A stretch of DNA of 64,000 nucleotides, from positions 11,634 to 75,633 of the forward strand of contig CALFJC010000176.1 of assembly GCA_937877655.1 (NCBI GenBank). The letters run 5' to 3'. Position 1 is the stretch's first letter. Each line of letters opens with the position of its first letter. Source of the DNA: an uncultured Selenomonadales bacterium. Its GTDB lineage: Bacteria > Bacillota > Negativicutes > Selenomonadales > Selenomonadaceae. The notes beneath the pieces were generated by a model, which worked only from the letters and a program-made list of their open reading frames with translations, did not search any database and had not been told where the DNA came from. Positions 1 through 7,815 of the stretch are shown piece after piece. Both the position numbers and the translations under genes were made by a program.

Positions 1-2
1 AA

Positions 3-386
3 ATCGGCAAGATAACTTATATCGTCGTCGGCGTCGGAATCAATGTAAATATCAGCCGCGAAGATTTTCCCGAAGAACTTCAAGACGTTGCGGCGTCGCT
101 TTCCGAAATGAACGGCGAAATTTTATCTCGCGTGCAAATTTTCCGCGCAGTGCTTGAAGAATTCGACAAGCTTTATATCGAAGTCAAAAATTCGGGTTTT
201 GATAAAGTCATTGAGAGTTGGAAAAAATATAATGTCACGCTCGGAAAAAATGTTCGCGTTATCTCGGCGGGCGAAGGCGAAGATTTTACGGGCAAAGCAG
301 TTGATTTGAATTCGGACGGAGCACTTGTCGTCGAGACTAAAAACGGACGGCGGGCGGTTTATGCGGGTGATGTTTCAATCAGATAA
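3..386 (+). CDS. birA: BirA biotin-protein ligase, C-terminal part (5' truncated by window edge)
   Basis: The reading frame is open from base 3 to the TAA at 384-386, so the 5' part lies outside the window. The visible start reads VVGVGINVN, the strand that closes the catalytic domain of biotin-[acetyl-CoA-carboxylase] ligases. It is followed by a helical stretch and then a small SH3-like C-terminal domain (GKNVRVISAGEGEDFTGKA through GDVSIR), as usual in this family. The enzyme attaches biotin through biotinyl-AMP to carrier proteins in the cytoplasm. That fits the biotin-dependent Na+-translocating decarboxylase subunits encoded 12 kb downstream, although the biotin carrier itself is not in the window. 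The N-terminal part, including any repressor HTH, cannot be assessed. The last bases of the gene belong to a tandemly duplicated segment. Confidence 0.85.
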   Translation: MGKITYIVVGVGINVNISREDFPEELQDVAASLSEMNGEILSRVQIFRAVLEEFDKLYIEVKNSGFDKVIESWKKYNVTLGKNVRVISAGEGEDFTGKAVDLNSDGALVVETKNGRRAVYAGDVSIR

Positions 387-400
387 AAATTTTTCGGATA

Positions 401-442
401 AAAAAATCCCTCAACCTGCGCGGGCGAGGGAATTTTTTTTTT
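401..442 (+). terminator. Rho-independent terminator of birA
   Basis: The inverted repeat TCCCTC/GAGGGA is flanked by an A run on the left and ten T on the right. It starts about 15 bases after the birA stop and lies in copy 1 of the duplication. Confidence 0.75.
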
Positions 443-540
443 GCGCGTCGTTGTGATATATTTTGATAAAGATTTAAGAGTTTGAAAGATTTTTTGGGAC
501 GCGGCGGGCGATGTTTCAATCAGATAAAAATTTTTCGGAT

Positions 541-582
541 AAAAAAATCCCTCAACCTGCGCGGGCGAGGGAATTTTTTTTT
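541..582 (+). terminator. Duplicate of the birA terminator
   Basis: This is the second copy of the TCCCTC/GAGGGA hairpin and T tract, created by the 140-base tandem duplication. It insulates the MATE gene from birA a second time. Confidence 0.65.
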
Positions 583-593
583 GCGCGTCGTTG

Positions 594-602
594 TGATATA
601 TT
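594..602 (+). promoter_or_regulatory. Extended -10 promoter candidate for the MATE gene
   Basis: TGATATATT fits an extended -10 (TGn plus TATATT) 34 bases before the MATE start. There is no good -35 box. The same box occurs in the first duplicate copy (454-462) and resembles TGATATAAT at 8000 and 13567. Confidence 0.4.
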
Positions 603-635
603 TTGATAAAGATTTAAAGGTTTGGAGGCTTTTTT

Positions 636-1982
636 TTGAACGCAAGAGATATAGACATGTTGCACGGCTCGCTGTGGGACAAAATAATTATTTTCGCGTT
701 GCCGCTGGCAATAACGGGCGGTATGCAACAATTTTTAAATGCGACGGACGTTTTCACATTGGGACAATTCGTCGGGAAAAATGCAATGGCGGCGGTCGGC
801 AACAATACTTCGATGGTCGGATTAATCGTCAGCTTGATGATGGGCTTGAGTCTCGGCGCGAACGTCGTTATCGCCCAAAATATCGGCGCACAAAAAATTG
901 ATCGCGCACAATCGGCGGTGAGCACGGCTTTTATCTTGGCGGGCATTTGCGGAATTCTTTTCTGTATAATCGCGGAACTTTTGGTCGAGCCGATTTTTTA
1001 TTTCTTGGAAGTGCCGTCAAGCGTCGTGGAAATGGCGGAAACTTATCTGCGAATTTTTCTGCTCGGCTTGCCCGCGATAAGTTTCTACAATTTTCAAGCG
1101 GCGATTTTCCGAAGCAAAGGCGACACGCGCACGCCGTTAATCGCATTGGTTTTTGCAAGCATTGCGAATATCATTTTGAATTTAATTTTTGTCCTGCAAT
1201 TCGATTTGGGAGTTGCGGGCGTGGCGGCGGCGACAGTCCTTGCCAATTTTTTAAGCGCACTGATTTTATTCCGAGAACTTTTGAAAGCCGAAGGAATTAT
1301 AAAACTCCATCTCAACGCGCTGATTGTCGACAAGGAAGAGCTTTTTGAAATTGTCCGAATCGGTTTGCCGGCGGGCATTCAGGGAATGGTTTTTTCTCTG
1401 TCGAATCTTTTGATTCAAGCGGCGATAAATTCTTTGGGCGCGGACGCAATGGCGGCTTCGGCGGCGGCGTTTACAATCGAAATAAATGTTTTCTGCGTGG
1501 TAAACGGCTTCGGGCAGGCGACAACAACTTTTGTCGGACAAAATTACGGCGCGGGAAATTTGCCTCGTTGCAAGCGGGCGACTTGGGTTTCAATGGGCTT
1601 GAGTGCATTTTTCACGCAGACGCTTTGCTTTATGATTTTATTTTTTGTGGAAGAAGTTTTGAGTCTCTTCAACGAAGACCCCGAAGTCCTTCGGCTCGGC
1701 GCAATTCGGCTTTGGTATATCGTCGCGCCCGAAATGCTGAATGTAATTCTGGAAACTTTATCGGGAGCTCTGCGCGGCTACGGAATTTCAATGACGCCTG
1801 CCGTAATAACTTTGATTTGCGTTTGCGGCTTGCGGGTGACTTGGGTTTTCACGGCTTTTGAAAAAATCCCGACCTACGAAACTTTGATGCTCGTTTATCC
1901 CCTAAGCTGGCTCCTCACGACGATCTGTTTAATCTTCGCATATTTTTATCACATAAAGAGATTGAAACCTGCGCGGAAATAA
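636..1982 (+). CDS. MATE family efflux transporter
   Basis: This 448-residue protein is built of about 12 hydrophobic segments arranged as two homologous halves (roughly residues 17-180 and 235-400), the layout of MATE (multidrug and toxic compound extrusion) antiporters. N-terminal LWDKIIIFALPLAITGGMQQ and the later GLPAGIQGMVFSLSNLLIQ are typical openings of the two MatE domains. Members exchange Na+ or H+ for cationic drugs or metabolites across the inner membrane; the substrate cannot be read from sequence. Start is a TTG at 636, nine bases after GGAGG (623-627). The gene stands alone between the duplicated birA terminator and the promoter of the Tad-domain gene. Confidence 0.9.
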   Translation: MNARDIDMLHGSLWDKIIIFALPLAITGGMQQFLNATDVFTLGQFVGKNAMAAVGNNTSMVGLIVSLMMGLSLGANVVIAQNIGAQKIDRAQSAVSTAFILAGICGILFCIIAELLVEPIFYFLEVPSSVVEMAETYLRIFLLGLPAISFYNFQAAIFRSKGDTRTPLIALVFASIANIILNLIFVLQFDLGVAGVAAATVLANFLSALILFRELLKAEGIIKLHLNALIVDKEELFEIVRIGLPAGIQGMVFSLSNLLIQAAINSLGADAMAASAAAFTIEINVFCVVNGFGQATTTFVGQNYGAGNLPRCKRATWVSMGLSAFFTQTLCFMILFFVEEVLSLFNEDPEVLRLGAIRLWYIVAPEMLNVILETLSGALRGYGISMTPAVITLICVCGLRVTWVFTAFEKIPTYETLMLVYPLSWLLTTICLIFAYFYHIKRLKPARK

Positions 1983-1987
1983 AACCG

Positions 1988-2016
1988 TTGAAAAAACTAA
2001 ATCTTGATGTTATGAT
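1988..2016 (+). promoter_or_regulatory. Sigma-70-type promoter of the Tad-domain gene
   Basis: TTGAAA (1988-1993), a 17-base spacer and TATGAT (2011-2016) give a good housekeeping promoter starting just after the MATE stop. The untranslated leader would be about 50 bases. Confidence 0.65.
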
Positions 2017-2069
2017 CGCAATGGAAAAACTTCGGACACCGATTTTATAGTTTTTATATGGAGGAATCC

Positions 2070-4484
2070 TTGAACATGAAGAAAAATTATTTTAAAAACT
2101 TACCCCCCCCCGATTATCGAATTTTAAAATGTCGCGGACAAGTTGCCGTGCTTTTCGCTGTGCTCATTCCGATTTTGTTTTTATTTCTCGGAGTGGCTCT
2201 TGATCTCGGTTGGTACTATGTGAATGTCTCGCGCTTGCAAAATGCGGCGGACGCGGCGGCGGTTGCGGGTGCTCAAACTATCATGGACAGTGAATATTTT
2301 TCGGGCTATAAAAGCATCACGCTCGTCGGCAAATATCCCGCCAAAGTCAGCAACGAATACCGCGTAACCAATATTTACGAGTTGACGGCGGTTGAAAACG
2401 GTAACAGCGTTGCCGAAGAATATGTCAACAAAAATCTGTCGAGCGAAAGCCACAGTTCGCTGACCGATTCTTGGACAAAAGCGGAGATTCAATCCGAACA
2501 AAAACTTTATGAGAAAGATGACAATCTTTATTACGTCGTCCGCTTGAAGGAAGAGATCAAACATTTTATGTTGCCCGGCTGGTTTGACGATATGGCTGCG
2601 CCCGTGACGGCAGTCGCTCTGATTTCAAAGCGGGCAGTTGTGAATTCTGCAGATGAAGATGACGTTGTCATTCCCGATGTTCCCGAAATTCCTTCCGGGG
2701 TTGACACCTCTGACGTCCCCGATACTCCAACTTTACCTGAAAAGCCCGAAACACCCGAAACACCCGAAACACCCGAAACAAATAATGTGACTTTGATATT
2801 TAATGCAAACGGCGGCACACTGCCTGACGGAACTACAAAAACGATAACACTTCAAGAAGATGAAGACGGAAAAGTTAATTCGACGGTCAATCAGTCGGCT
2901 GAACGCGAAGAGCATATTTTTTTAGGTTGGAACACGGCGGCGGACGGCAGCGGCAAATCTTATCAAAACGGCGATAAGATAACTGAACAAGATTTCAGCG
3001 GCGGCAGCCTCACGCTTTACGCACAATGGGCTGAAAATATCCCCGAAGACAACACGATACCCGAAGATGTAGATACTGCCATTGAACCCGAAGTCGAAGG
3101 CAATTCGATTTACGCCGTCATGAGAAAAGGATATTATGCTGATCCGAACAACATAACCGGTTCCACGCCCGACTATGAAGGTCACGAAATGACAAAGGTT
3201 TATAAAACTTGGATGAAAATTTATACTGAAGGCGGCTCAAGTCAATCGTATGCAGACGCTCGCTGTTTTTATCCCGATACCGGCGGCTCTGTTTACGACA
3301 GCGATTATATGCGCAAGGAAATAACTCACATAACTTCAAAAACGATTTACAAAGACAGATTCTTTCTCGATTTGGGCTCCGACTTAATGTATAATCACGG
3401 GCTGAGTGACACTGCCGGTGTAGGTCACGGCTTATTCGAGACGCGCTGGGATTTAAATTCCATTTTCAGCGAAGGCGGCGATACATTTACTTCGATAAAA
3501 AATCACGCCTACGCAAGCAGATATGACAGCAACAAAATAACTTTTAACTTTCAAAAGAAAACCACAACCACACGTTGGGGACAAACTACGACTTCTTACA
3601 GTAAAATTTCCTCATCCGAAGGTAAGGAAGCAATTAAGCACAGAGTGCACACGCGATTTAATATCGACGGCGGTTTTTCGGGCACGAGTACCGATCCGCT
3701 TTGGTTCCGCATTGAGAGCGAGGAACTCAACGAAGGCGGCGGCGACAAACAAAATACAACAGTCCGACAAATTTTTATCAATGTGAACTTCGACAATACG
3801 AGCAACAGTTATCGTCCGCTGGTTATCTTTTACGACGGTCCCGACCGTGCGCAACTTGACGGCGATGTTGATGTAGGTAACAATCAAACGGCAAAAGAGA
3901 AATATCCGAATTTGAGAGTCCGCGATCCTCTGCCCGTAATTTTGAATCTCAACAAAGATTTCAAAGGAATTTTGTTCGCGCCGCACAGCCCCGTTGTTAT
4001 TATCGGCAACGGACATAAAATGATTGGTTTTGTCGTCGCAAAAAGTTTCGTTCAGCTCGGCACGGCAGCAGGAAATAAAGTCAACGCAACGGGCAATGAT
4101 CCTGAATTTTATGTCGACAGCTACGGAAATGTTTCTTTCGATACGTTGCCCACGAGCGTTATTCGCCGTCCTTACAGCAAAGTTTTCAAGAATAAAGATA
4201 ACGGAAGTTACACTGAAGAATATGACGAAAATACTTTGAATGCGGTTGAAGACAAATACAAGGAAGCGAATTTCGGTAACTTTGAATGGGTTTATAAATC
4301 TAAAGAAGCGTTCAATCTCAGCGAAAATTCTCGCTACGCCTCTTTTGGGATTCACGGCTTGAAAAGAAATATCTACGTATATCTGAACAGCTCGCAGGCA
4401 AGCGACACAACTTTAAGCGATCCGGGTTTCGGCAACTCTGTCGATATGTTCTTTACGACGGTACGTTCGAGATGGGTTAAGTAA
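2070..4484 (+). CDS. Tad-domain surface or secreted protein with a Listeria-Bacteroides (Flg_new-type) repeat
   Basis: The N-terminus has one hydrophobic segment (GQVAVLFAVLIPILFLF) followed by LQNAADAAAVAGA, the signature of TadE/TadG-like putative Flp-pilus proteins. These are anchored in the inner membrane with the rest outside. An acidic, proline-rich stretch with repeated PETPETPET follows. Next comes a Flg_new/InlB-B-like module (LIFNANGGTLPDG, LGWNTAADGSG, LTLYAQW), then about 480 residues that I do not recognise. No tad pilus genes are nearby. GGAGG at 2060-2064 supports TTG 2070 or ATG 2076; an ATG at 2058 has no ribosome site. A C9 run at codons 12-14 makes the frame prone to slippage. 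A terminator follows. Confidence 0.7.
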   Translation: MNMKKNYFKNLPPPDYRILKCRGQVAVLFAVLIPILFLFLGVALDLGWYYVNVSRLQNAADAAAVAGAQTIMDSEYFSGYKSITLVGKYPAKVSNEYRVTNIYELTAVENGNSVAEEYVNKNLSSESHSSLTDSWTKAEIQSEQKLYEKDDNLYYVVRLKEEIKHFMLPGWFDDMAAPVTAVALISKRAVVNSADEDDVVIPDVPEIPSGVDTSDVPDTPTLPEKPETPETPETPETNNVTLIFNANGGTLPDGTTKTITLQEDEDGKVNSTVNQSAEREEHIFLGWNTAADGSGKSYQNGDKITEQDFSGGSLTLYAQWAENIPEDNTIPEDVDTAIEPEVEGNSIYAVMRKGYYADPNNITGSTPDYEGHEMTKVYKTWMKIYTEGGSSQSYADARCFYPDTGGSVYDSDYMRKEITHITSKTIYKDRFFLDLGSDLMYNHGLSDTAGVGHGLFETRWDLNSIFSEGGDTFTSIKNHAYASRYDSNKITFNFQKKTTTTRWGQTTTSYSKISSSEGKEAIKHRVHTRFNIDGGFSGTSTDPLWFRIESEELNEGGGDKQNTTVRQIFINVNFDNTSNSYRPLVIFYDGPDRAQLDGDVDVGNNQTAKEKYPNLRVRDPLPVILNLNKDFKGILFAPHSPVVIIGNGHKMIGFVVAKSFVQLGTAAGNKVNATGNDPEFYVDSYGNVSFDTLPTSVIRRPYSKVFKNKDNGSYTEEYDENTLNAVEDKYKEANFGNFEWVYKSKEAFNLSENSRYASFGIHGLKRNIYVYLNSSQASDTTLSDPGFGNSVDMFFTTVRSRWVK
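2103..2111 (+). repeat. C9 homopolymer near the start of the Tad-domain gene
   Basis: Nine consecutive C encode Pro-Pro-Pro 12-14 codons after the start. It is the only long C run I noticed in the window. Gain or loss of one base would end translation early. Confidence 0.9.
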
Positions 4485-4506
4485 AAAATTTTTTTAAATC
4501 GAAGCA

Positions 4507-4541
4507 GCCGCAGGGAAAAAAATCCTTGCGGCGATTTTTTT
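4507..4541 (+). terminator. Rho-independent terminator after the Tad-domain gene
   Basis: A ten-pair stem (GCCGCAGGGA with TCCTTGCGGC, one G-U pair), an A-rich loop and seven T follow the stop at 4484. Confidence 0.85.
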
Positions 4542-4564
4542 ATACGCTGAATAAAACCTGAATA

Positions 4565-4593
4565 TTGACTGGAAAAAAATGTTTTGTTACAAT
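4565..4593 (+). promoter_or_regulatory. Sigma-70-type promoter of the phosphatase-kinase pair
   Basis: TTGACT (4565-4570), a 17-base spacer and TACAAT (4588-4593). The -35 box contains a TTG in frame with the phosphatase, which can mislead start prediction. The promoter position shows that translation starts further downstream. Confidence 0.75.
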
Positions 4594-4639
4594 CAACAAA
4601 AGCAACTCACTCGTCGGATTAATGAAGGGGAGAAAAATT

Positions 4640-5341
4640 TTGGCGAAGATATTTCAAGCGACGCACGTCGGAAAAGTTCGGCGTAACAATGAAGACTCGC
4701 TGATTGTCATAGAGCCGAAAATATTTGTTGTGGCGGACGGCATGGGCGGAGCCAAAGCGGGCGAAGTGGCAAGCCGCACGCTGGTCGAGACGGTTAAAAA
4801 TTTCCTGTTGAAAACTCCGCCGCCTTGGAACGAAAAAATTTTGGCATCGGCGATTCTCACGGCGAACAAAAAAATTTCAGATTTGGCACGGCAGAACGAA
4901 AATTATTCGGGCATGGGCACAACCGCGACAATTTTATCTCTGGACGAAAAGCTTGCTTACTTCGCGCACGTCGGCGACAGCAGACTTTATCGGCTGAGAA
5001 ATAATTTTCTGGAGCAGATAACCGAAGATCATTCTTACGTTGAAACTTTGGTAAGGCGCGGCGATTTGACGCCCGAAGAAGCTCGCGTTCATCCGATGAA
5101 AAATGTTTTGATTCAAGCGGTCGGCGCGGTTGAGAAAATTTTTATCGATCAAGCAAATTTTCCCGTCGAAGGCGGCGACATGTTTTTACTTTGCACGGAC
5201 GGCTTAACGAATATGGTTGACGATGAAAGCATTAAAAAAATTTTACAGACTGCGCAAAATCCTGCCGACGCGCTGATTGAAGCCGCACTTTCGGCGGGCG
5301 GCAAGGACAATGTTTCGGTTATCGTTGTCGGAGTTGATTAG
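4640..5341 (+). CDS. prpC: PP2C-type Ser/Thr protein phosphatase (Stp/PrpC family)
   Basis: The 233-residue protein has the PPM/PP2C motifs in order: RRNNED near the N-terminus, VADGMGGAKAGE (metal ligand Asp and Gly), GMGTTAT, HVGDSRLY, TEDHS, CTDGLTNMV and the final GGKDNVSVIV. Such enzymes are Mn2+/Mg2+-dependent cytoplasmic phosphatases that reverse phosphorylation by PASTA kinases, and one is encoded 263 bases downstream. Start chosen at TTG 4640 (MAKIFQATHVGKV), eight bases after GGGGAG. The frame is open upstream to 4565, but that segment is the promoter. In related Firmicutes the pair usually precedes rsgA; here a repeat element follows instead. Confidence 0.93.
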   Translation: MAKIFQATHVGKVRRNNEDSLIVIEPKIFVVADGMGGAKAGEVASRTLVETVKNFLLKTPPPWNEKILASAILTANKKISDLARQNENYSGMGTTATILSLDEKLAYFAHVGDSRLYRLRNNFLEQITEDHSYVETLVRRGDLTPEEARVHPMKNVLIQAVGAVEKIFIDQANFPVEGGDMFLLCTDGLTNMVDDESIKKILQTAQNPADALIEAALSAGGKDNVSVIVVGVD

Positions 5342-5343
5342 TC

Positions 5344-5442
5344 ATGTTTCGCGAAATTTTGAATTGCGTCATGAGTTTGTATTCAGCAATGAACACGGCT
5401 TTTCATTGCGCGTTGAGAATAGCTCACGACGCATTAATTTAA
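5344..5442 (+). CDS. Possible 32-residue ORF between phosphatase and kinase genes
   Basis: An ATG two bases after the phosphatase stop opens a frame for MFREILNCVMSLYSAMN continuing to a TAA at 5440-5442. The predicted peptide is mildly amphipathic and shows no family I know. No Shine-Dalgarno precedes it, so translation would rely on coupling to the upstream stop. It may be chance. Confidence 0.2.
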   Translation: MFREILNCVMSLYSAMNTAFHCALRIAHDALI

Positions 5443-5457
5443 GGAGGACGAGGTTAA

Positions 5458-5604
5458 ATGATTCGGCAAGTCCTCAATCGGTGTTACGAATCGGAAAATT
5501 ACTCGGCGCAAAAAATTCCTTGTCTGTCCTGCAACAACAAAAATTTTTTGCGGAGTAAAAAGAGCAGTGAATTTTATTTTCAATTTAAGGAGGGACGAGA
5601 TTAA
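5458..5604 (+). pseudogene. 48-codon partial duplicate of the PASTA kinase start
   Basis: The bases from AATTTAAGGAGG onward repeat the ribosome site and first codons of the kinase gene at an offset of 147. The copy encodes MIRQVLNRCYESE against MIQRVLGGRYELE of the kinase, then diverges. The frame stays open until a TAA at 5602-5604 that directly abuts the kinase ATG at 5605, so a ribosome that finishes this mini-ORF is placed on the kinase start. It has its own strong AAGGAGG. It is either a decayed duplication or a translated upstream ORF that couples to or limits kinase synthesis. Confidence 0.5.
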
Positions 5605-7563
5605 ATGATTCAGCGAGTCTTGGGCGGGCGTTATGAATTGGAAGAGAAAATCGGCAGCGGCGGCATGGCGGAAGTTTACAAAGCTCACGACAGACTCCTT
5701 TCTCGTCCCGTAGCGATAAAAATTTTACATGCGGAATATCGTTCGGACGTAGAATTTATTGAAAGATTTCATCGCGAGGCAAAAGCGGCGGCGCGCCTTT
5801 CGCATCCGAATATTGTCAGCATTTATGATGTCGGAGTTGCCGGCAACGATCATTATATCGTTATGGAGTATGTTAAGGGCGATACTCTCAAGAAAAAAAT
5901 GCAGGACGAAGGACCGCTTGAGCTTTTGACGGCAACTTCAATCGCAAAAGACATTGCAAACGGCTTGACGCACGCGCACGCAAATAATATCGTTCACTGC
6001 GACATCAAGCCGCACAACATTTTAATGACGGAAGACGATCACGCAAAAATTACAGATTTTGGAATTGCCCGCGCAGTCACGGAATCGACGCTGACTTACG
6101 GCGGGAGCGTTGTCGGCTCCGTTCATTATTTTTCGCCCGAACAAGCTCGCGGCGGCGCGATAACTCCCAAGTCCGACGTTTATTCTTTGGGGATTGTGCT
6201 TTATGAAATGTTGACAAATAAATTGCCGTTCACGGGCGACAATCCCGTTGCAATAGCGATGAAACACATTGAAGAGGATCCGATTACTCCGAGCCGTTAT
6301 CGCCCGCAAATTCCGCCGATGCTTGAGGCTATCGTCTGTCGAGCAATGAGTAAAAGTCCCGAAATTCGCCCGTCGAGTTTTGAACTTGTCCAAGAACTTT
6401 CAAAAGTCGAATCGGCATTGAGTGTAACGCAGAGAAGCGACCCCGATGCCACAAAACGTTTGCCGCGAACAGAAATTCCCCCGCGCCGCACAGATCGTCA
6501 AGGTTTGGGAACTCAAGGCAACAATCAAGAAGAATCCAAAAAGCCCGAAGTCAAACAGAAACCTTTTTACAAGACGAAAACTTTCATGGCGATGATGTTT
6601 TTCGTTTTGGTAATGGGCTTCGGCGTAGGGATTTTTGCGGCGTTCGGAAAAGTTTGGAACACGGAAAATGTCGTAACGGTTCCCGACGTAAAAGGCAAGC
6701 AACTTGCATTGGCGCGACAAATTTTGGAGGACGGACATCTTCGCGTGAACATTGCCGAAACTTACGACGCAACTGTTCCTGCGGGGCAAGTTGTTTCGCA
6801 AGACCCCGACTTCGGCAAGACGGTTAAAAGCGACAGAGTTGTTACAATTTACGTCAGCAAGGGCGGCGAAGAAATCGAAATGCCCGATCTTGCAGGTTTG
6901 GCGAAATCCGCCGCGCTTGAAAGACTGCAAAAGCTCGGCTTGAATGTGGGCAGTGTTTACGAAAAAGATTCTTCAAGCGAACCGGGAACTGTTTTATCTC
7001 ATGACCCGACGACGGGCACGAAAATTATTCGCGGACAAGCGATTGATTTAATCGTTTCTCGCGGCGGCGGCGAACCCGACAATAAATCTGATAATAAAAC
7101 CGACAATAAATCCGACAATAAGTCTGACAATAAATCCGACAATAAAAAGGCTGACGAACCGAAATCCGAAAAAAAATTTGCTCGCGTCCCCGACGTTTAC
7201 AGTTCGGGGCTCGGCTCGGCTGAAGACAGCATAGAAAATCGCGGGCTTTATGTCGGCTCCGTCACTTATCAAGAAAGTTCGCAGGCGGAAGGCACGGTTA
7301 TTTCTCAATATCCCTCGCCCGACGTTGAAGTTGAAGTCGGATCTTATGTCGATTTGGTAATTGCAAGTCGTCCTGCTCCGCAACCCGAACCGGAGCCTGA
7401 ACCTGTCCGTGAGCCCGAACCTTATCATGAACCGGAACCTTATCGCGAACCCGAACCTGTCCGCGAACTCGAACCGCAACCGCAATCGAACGATTTTCCC
7501 GATATTCCCGTTCAAAATGATGTGCCGAGCCGCGAAGACAACGATCAATCTAAAGGGAGATAG
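5605..7563 (+). CDS. prkC: PASTA-domain Ser/Thr protein kinase (PrkC/PknB/Stk family)
   Basis: This 652-residue protein has an N-terminal Hanks-type kinase domain (about residues 8-270): glycine loop GSGGMAEVY, VAIKIL lysine, catalytic HCDIKPHN and DFGIAR. A juxtamembrane linker and one transmembrane segment follow (about 326-348, AMMFFVLVMGFGVGIFAAFG). Outside are three PASTA repeats (about 357-423, 425-490 and 530-592), which in this family bind muropeptide or lipid II. PASTA 2 and 3 are separated by six Asp-Asn-Lys-X units, and the tail (592-652) is rich in Glu-Pro. It would sense the cell wall and phosphorylate cytoplasmic targets, opposed by the PP2C upstream. AAGGAGGG lies 12 bases before the ATG. 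Three PASTA units are within the normal range. Confidence 0.95.
   Translation: MIQRVLGGRYELEEKIGSGGMAEVYKAHDRLLSRPVAIKILHAEYRSDVEFIERFHREAKAAARLSHPNIVSIYDVGVAGNDHYIVMEYVKGDTLKKKMQDEGPLELLTATSIAKDIANGLTHAHANNIVHCDIKPHNILMTEDDHAKITDFGIARAVTESTLTYGGSVVGSVHYFSPEQARGGAITPKSDVYSLGIVLYEMLTNKLPFTGDNPVAIAMKHIEEDPITPSRYRPQIPPMLEAIVCRAMSKSPEIRPSSFELVQELSKVESALSVTQRSDPDATKRLPRTEIPPRRTDRQGLGTQGNNQEESKKPEVKQKPFYKTKTFMAMMFFVLVMGFGVGIFAAFGKVWNTENVVTVPDVKGKQLALARQILEDGHLRVNIAETYDATVPAGQVVSQDPDFGKTVKSDRVVTIYVSKGGEEIEMPDLAGLAKSAALERLQKLGLNVGSVYEKDSSSEPGTVLSHDPTTGTKIIRGQAIDLIVSRGGGEPDNKSDNKTDNKSDNKSDNKSDNKKADEPKSEKKFARVPDVYSSGLGSAEDSIENRGLYVGSVTYQESSQAEGTVISQYPSPDVEVEVGSYVDLVIASRPAPQPEPEPEPVREPEPYHEPEPYREPEPVRELEPQPQSNDFPDIPVQNDVPSREDNDQSKGR
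7078..7149 (+). repeat. Six 12-base tandem repeats inside the kinase gene
   Basis: Units of the form GACAATAAATCC encode Asp-Asn-Lys-Ser six times between PASTA domains 2 and 3. Unit number could change by slippage without shifting frame, altering linker length. Confidence 0.85.
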
Positions 7564-7758
7564 TCCCCCTTTTTTCTAAAGTGGGCACGCAAAACCATCT
7601 CGGCGTCTCGGCAACTTTCAAGTTCATTTTTAACTTTGTGTATTGAACAAACTTTTCTTTTGCCGCCCCAAAAGAAAAGTTTGCAAAAGAAAAGGGGCTC
7701 CAACCGGCAAGAAAACATCCTGTTTTCGTTGCCGGCGGGCGCACATCCTTGTGCGCCC
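7564..7758 (-). repeat. Interspersed palindromic element, copy A1 (reverse orientation)
   Basis: Read on the minus strand it holds, in order: hairpin 1 (GGGCGCAC/GTGCGCCC, 7737-7758), hairpin 2 (CCGGCAA/TTGCCGG with inner GAAAAC/GTTTTC, 7704-7735), an AAAGAAAAG hairpin (about 7648-7682) and the end motif CCCACTTT-AGAAAAAAGGGGG next to the kinase stop. It shares this order with copies A2, B, C and D. No gene is visible between 7564 and 8010; the two copies fill nearly all of it. Confidence 0.85.
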
Positions 7759-7785
7759 GTGTCTTCGCCACCCGCTGTAAGCTTT

Positions 7786-7815
7786 TTCATTACGCATTAC
7801 GAATTACGCATTGCA
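7786..7815 (+). repeat. ATTACGC-type 7-mer array
   Basis: CATTACGCATTACGAATTAC and following bases form a short array of ATTACGA/C-like 7-mers between element copies A1 and A2. It is related in form to the AATTAGG arrays elsewhere in the window. Confidence 0.6.

Larger units (their letters stand above)
364..630 (+). repeat. Tandem duplication of the birA 3' end, terminator and following promoter region
   Basis: Bases 364-490 and 505-630 are near copies, offset by 140-141 bases. Each holds the last codons of birA with its stop, the same terminator hairpin and the same TGATATATT box. Differences (GCGGGT/GCGGGC, one T in the poly-T run, and AAGAGTTTGAAAGA versus AAAGGTTTGGAGGC at the 3' end) show that the copies have diverged. 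Only copy 2 keeps the GGAGG that serves the MATE gene. Confidence 0.9.

Noticed and set aside
451..470. Rex operator near TTGTGATATATTTTGATAAA
   Set aside because: The left half fits TTGTGA but the right half lacks TCACAA; the box is better explained as an extended -10.
482..901. 139-residue plus-strand frame across the birA-MATE spacer
   Set aside because: It overlaps the MATE gene in another frame, starts inside the duplicated terminator block and has a biased Arg/Phe composition typical of shadow frames.
3612..4355. 247-residue minus-strand frame opposite the Tad-domain gene
   Set aside because: Antisense shadow: no ribosome site, odd Phe/Arg/Val composition, and the plus strand is clearly coding.
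4565..4640. Upstream extension of the PP2C phosphatase to TTG 4565
   Set aside because: TTGACT at that position is the -35 box of a 17-spaced promoter; family proteins start near residue 26 of that frame.
7078..7149. CRISPR-like regularly spaced repeats
   Set aside because: The 12-base units are directly adjacent, in frame and encode Asp-Asn-Lys-Ser; there are no spacers. The repeats in the giant gene are likewise coding. No CRISPR array or cas gene was seen.
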